A stretch of DNA of 42,622 nucleotides. Origin: Streptomyces sp. LUP47B (GTDB lineage Bacteria > Actinomycetota > Actinomycetes > Streptomycetales > Streptomycetaceae). Of the stretch, positions 42,417 to 42,622 are shown one piece after another (position 1 is the first letter of the stretch; each line of letters opens with the position of its first letter). The notes beneath the pieces were generated by a model. The model worked only from the letters and a program-made list of their open reading frames with translations. It did no database searches and was not told where the DNA came from. The stretch spans positions 930,565 to 973,186 of the forward strand of contig NZ_MJAH01000001.1 in assembly GCF_001746295.1 (NCBI RefSeq), written 5' to 3'. Position numbers and translations under genes: made by a program.

Positions 42417-42622
42417 GTGTCGCAAATTTCCATCAGTGCGCCTCTCATCGGCCGGGAAGACGAACTGACCCGGCTCTCAGGTGTGCTGGAGCGTGCCCGC
42501 GGCGGTGAGGCTCGGGCTGTTCTCGTCGCCGGGGACGCCGGGGTCGGCAAGACGCGGCTGCTGGACGAGGTCACGGGGCGGGCCGCGACGGCCGGGATGA
42601 CCGTGCTCACCGGGCACTGTGT
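42417..42622 (+). CDS. AAA/LuxR-type (LAL) transcriptional regulator, 5' end only
   Basis: Only 68 codons are present before the window ends. The GTG at 42417 gives MSQISISAPLIGREDELTRL, then VLVAGDAGVGKTRLLDEV, a Walker A with Lys45. The GRExEL opening followed by a Walker A within 50 residues is characteristic of large ATP-binding LuxR-family (LAL/MalT-like) regulators, about 900 aa in Streptomyces, with a C-terminal LuxR helix-turn-helix that lies outside this window. No ribosome binding site is visible; the transcript may be leaderless. Another AAA regulator with a similar N-terminus cannot be excluded. Confidence 0.8.
   Translation, partial: MSQISISAPLIGREDELTRLSGVLERARGGEARAVLVAGDAGVGKTRLLDEVTGRAATAGMTVLTGHC

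Overview
This is a chromosomal window from a high-GC actinomycete, almost certainly Streptomyces. The support is strong GC bias at third codon positions, many GTG starts, a WhiB-family regulator, a SigB/F/G-type sigma factor with RsbW-like ATPases, DUF5133, DUF6480, DUF1206 and DUF6098 family proteins, and an intact GlgE pathway operon. I see no rRNA, tRNA, CRISPR array, phage genes or transposase. The window is cut through a gene at each end.

Layout. (1) 1-5929, plus strand: the 3' end of glgE, then treS, mak and glgB, a tightly coupled operon that turns trehalose into branched alpha-glucan through maltose 1-phosphate. (2) 6038-14294: a YbdK-type carboxylate-amine ligase, a small DUF6480 membrane protein, an acyl-CoA synthetase-like protein, an RsbW-like ATPase, a PRC-barrel protein, an NDH-2-like flavoprotein and an FUSC-type membrane protein. 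(3) 14305-17405, minus strand: a hypothetical protein, a DUF1206 membrane protein, a frameshifted DUF5133 gene overlapping a stress sigma factor, and a second RsbW-like ATPase. (4) 17610-26400: a PLP decarboxylase, a standalone cyclic-nucleotide-binding-fold protein, an MFS exporter, a divergent LysE/ArgP pair, a divergent TetR/saccharopine-dehydrogenase-like pair, a WhiB-like protein and a DUF6098 protein. (5) 26471-31187, minus strand: a histidine kinase and response regulator behind an L,D-transpeptidase lipoprotein, and an M1-family secreted metallopeptidase. (6) 31330-38661: a DUF488 protein, a TetR plus FAD-dehydrogenase operon divergent from alkB, an MBL-fold hydrolase, a DUF4032 protein, a tandem universal stress protein and a VOC protein. 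(7) 38781-42261, plus strand: three genes joined by ATGA overlaps. They encode a response regulator fused to a thioredoxin-reductase-like flavoprotein, a soluble histidine kinase with a cyclic-nucleotide-binding-like N-terminus, and a UBP-type zinc finger protein. (8) From 42417: the start of a large AAA/LuxR-type regulator.

The best candidate for an undescribed system is region 7: a two-component pair whose output is a flavoenzyme lacking the CxxC of thioredoxin reductase, fixed in one operon with a zinc finger of the ubiquitin-tail-binding type. Other points of interest are a dispersed element with inverted-repeat ends that fills two gaps between convergent genes, a 31-bp perfect hairpin between another convergent pair, the one-base frameshift and TTA codon in the DUF5133 gene, and three operator-like dyads in divergent promoter regions.

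Starts were chosen by Shine-Dalgarno spacing and family N-termini. Family assignments rest on motifs I can read, not on database searches.
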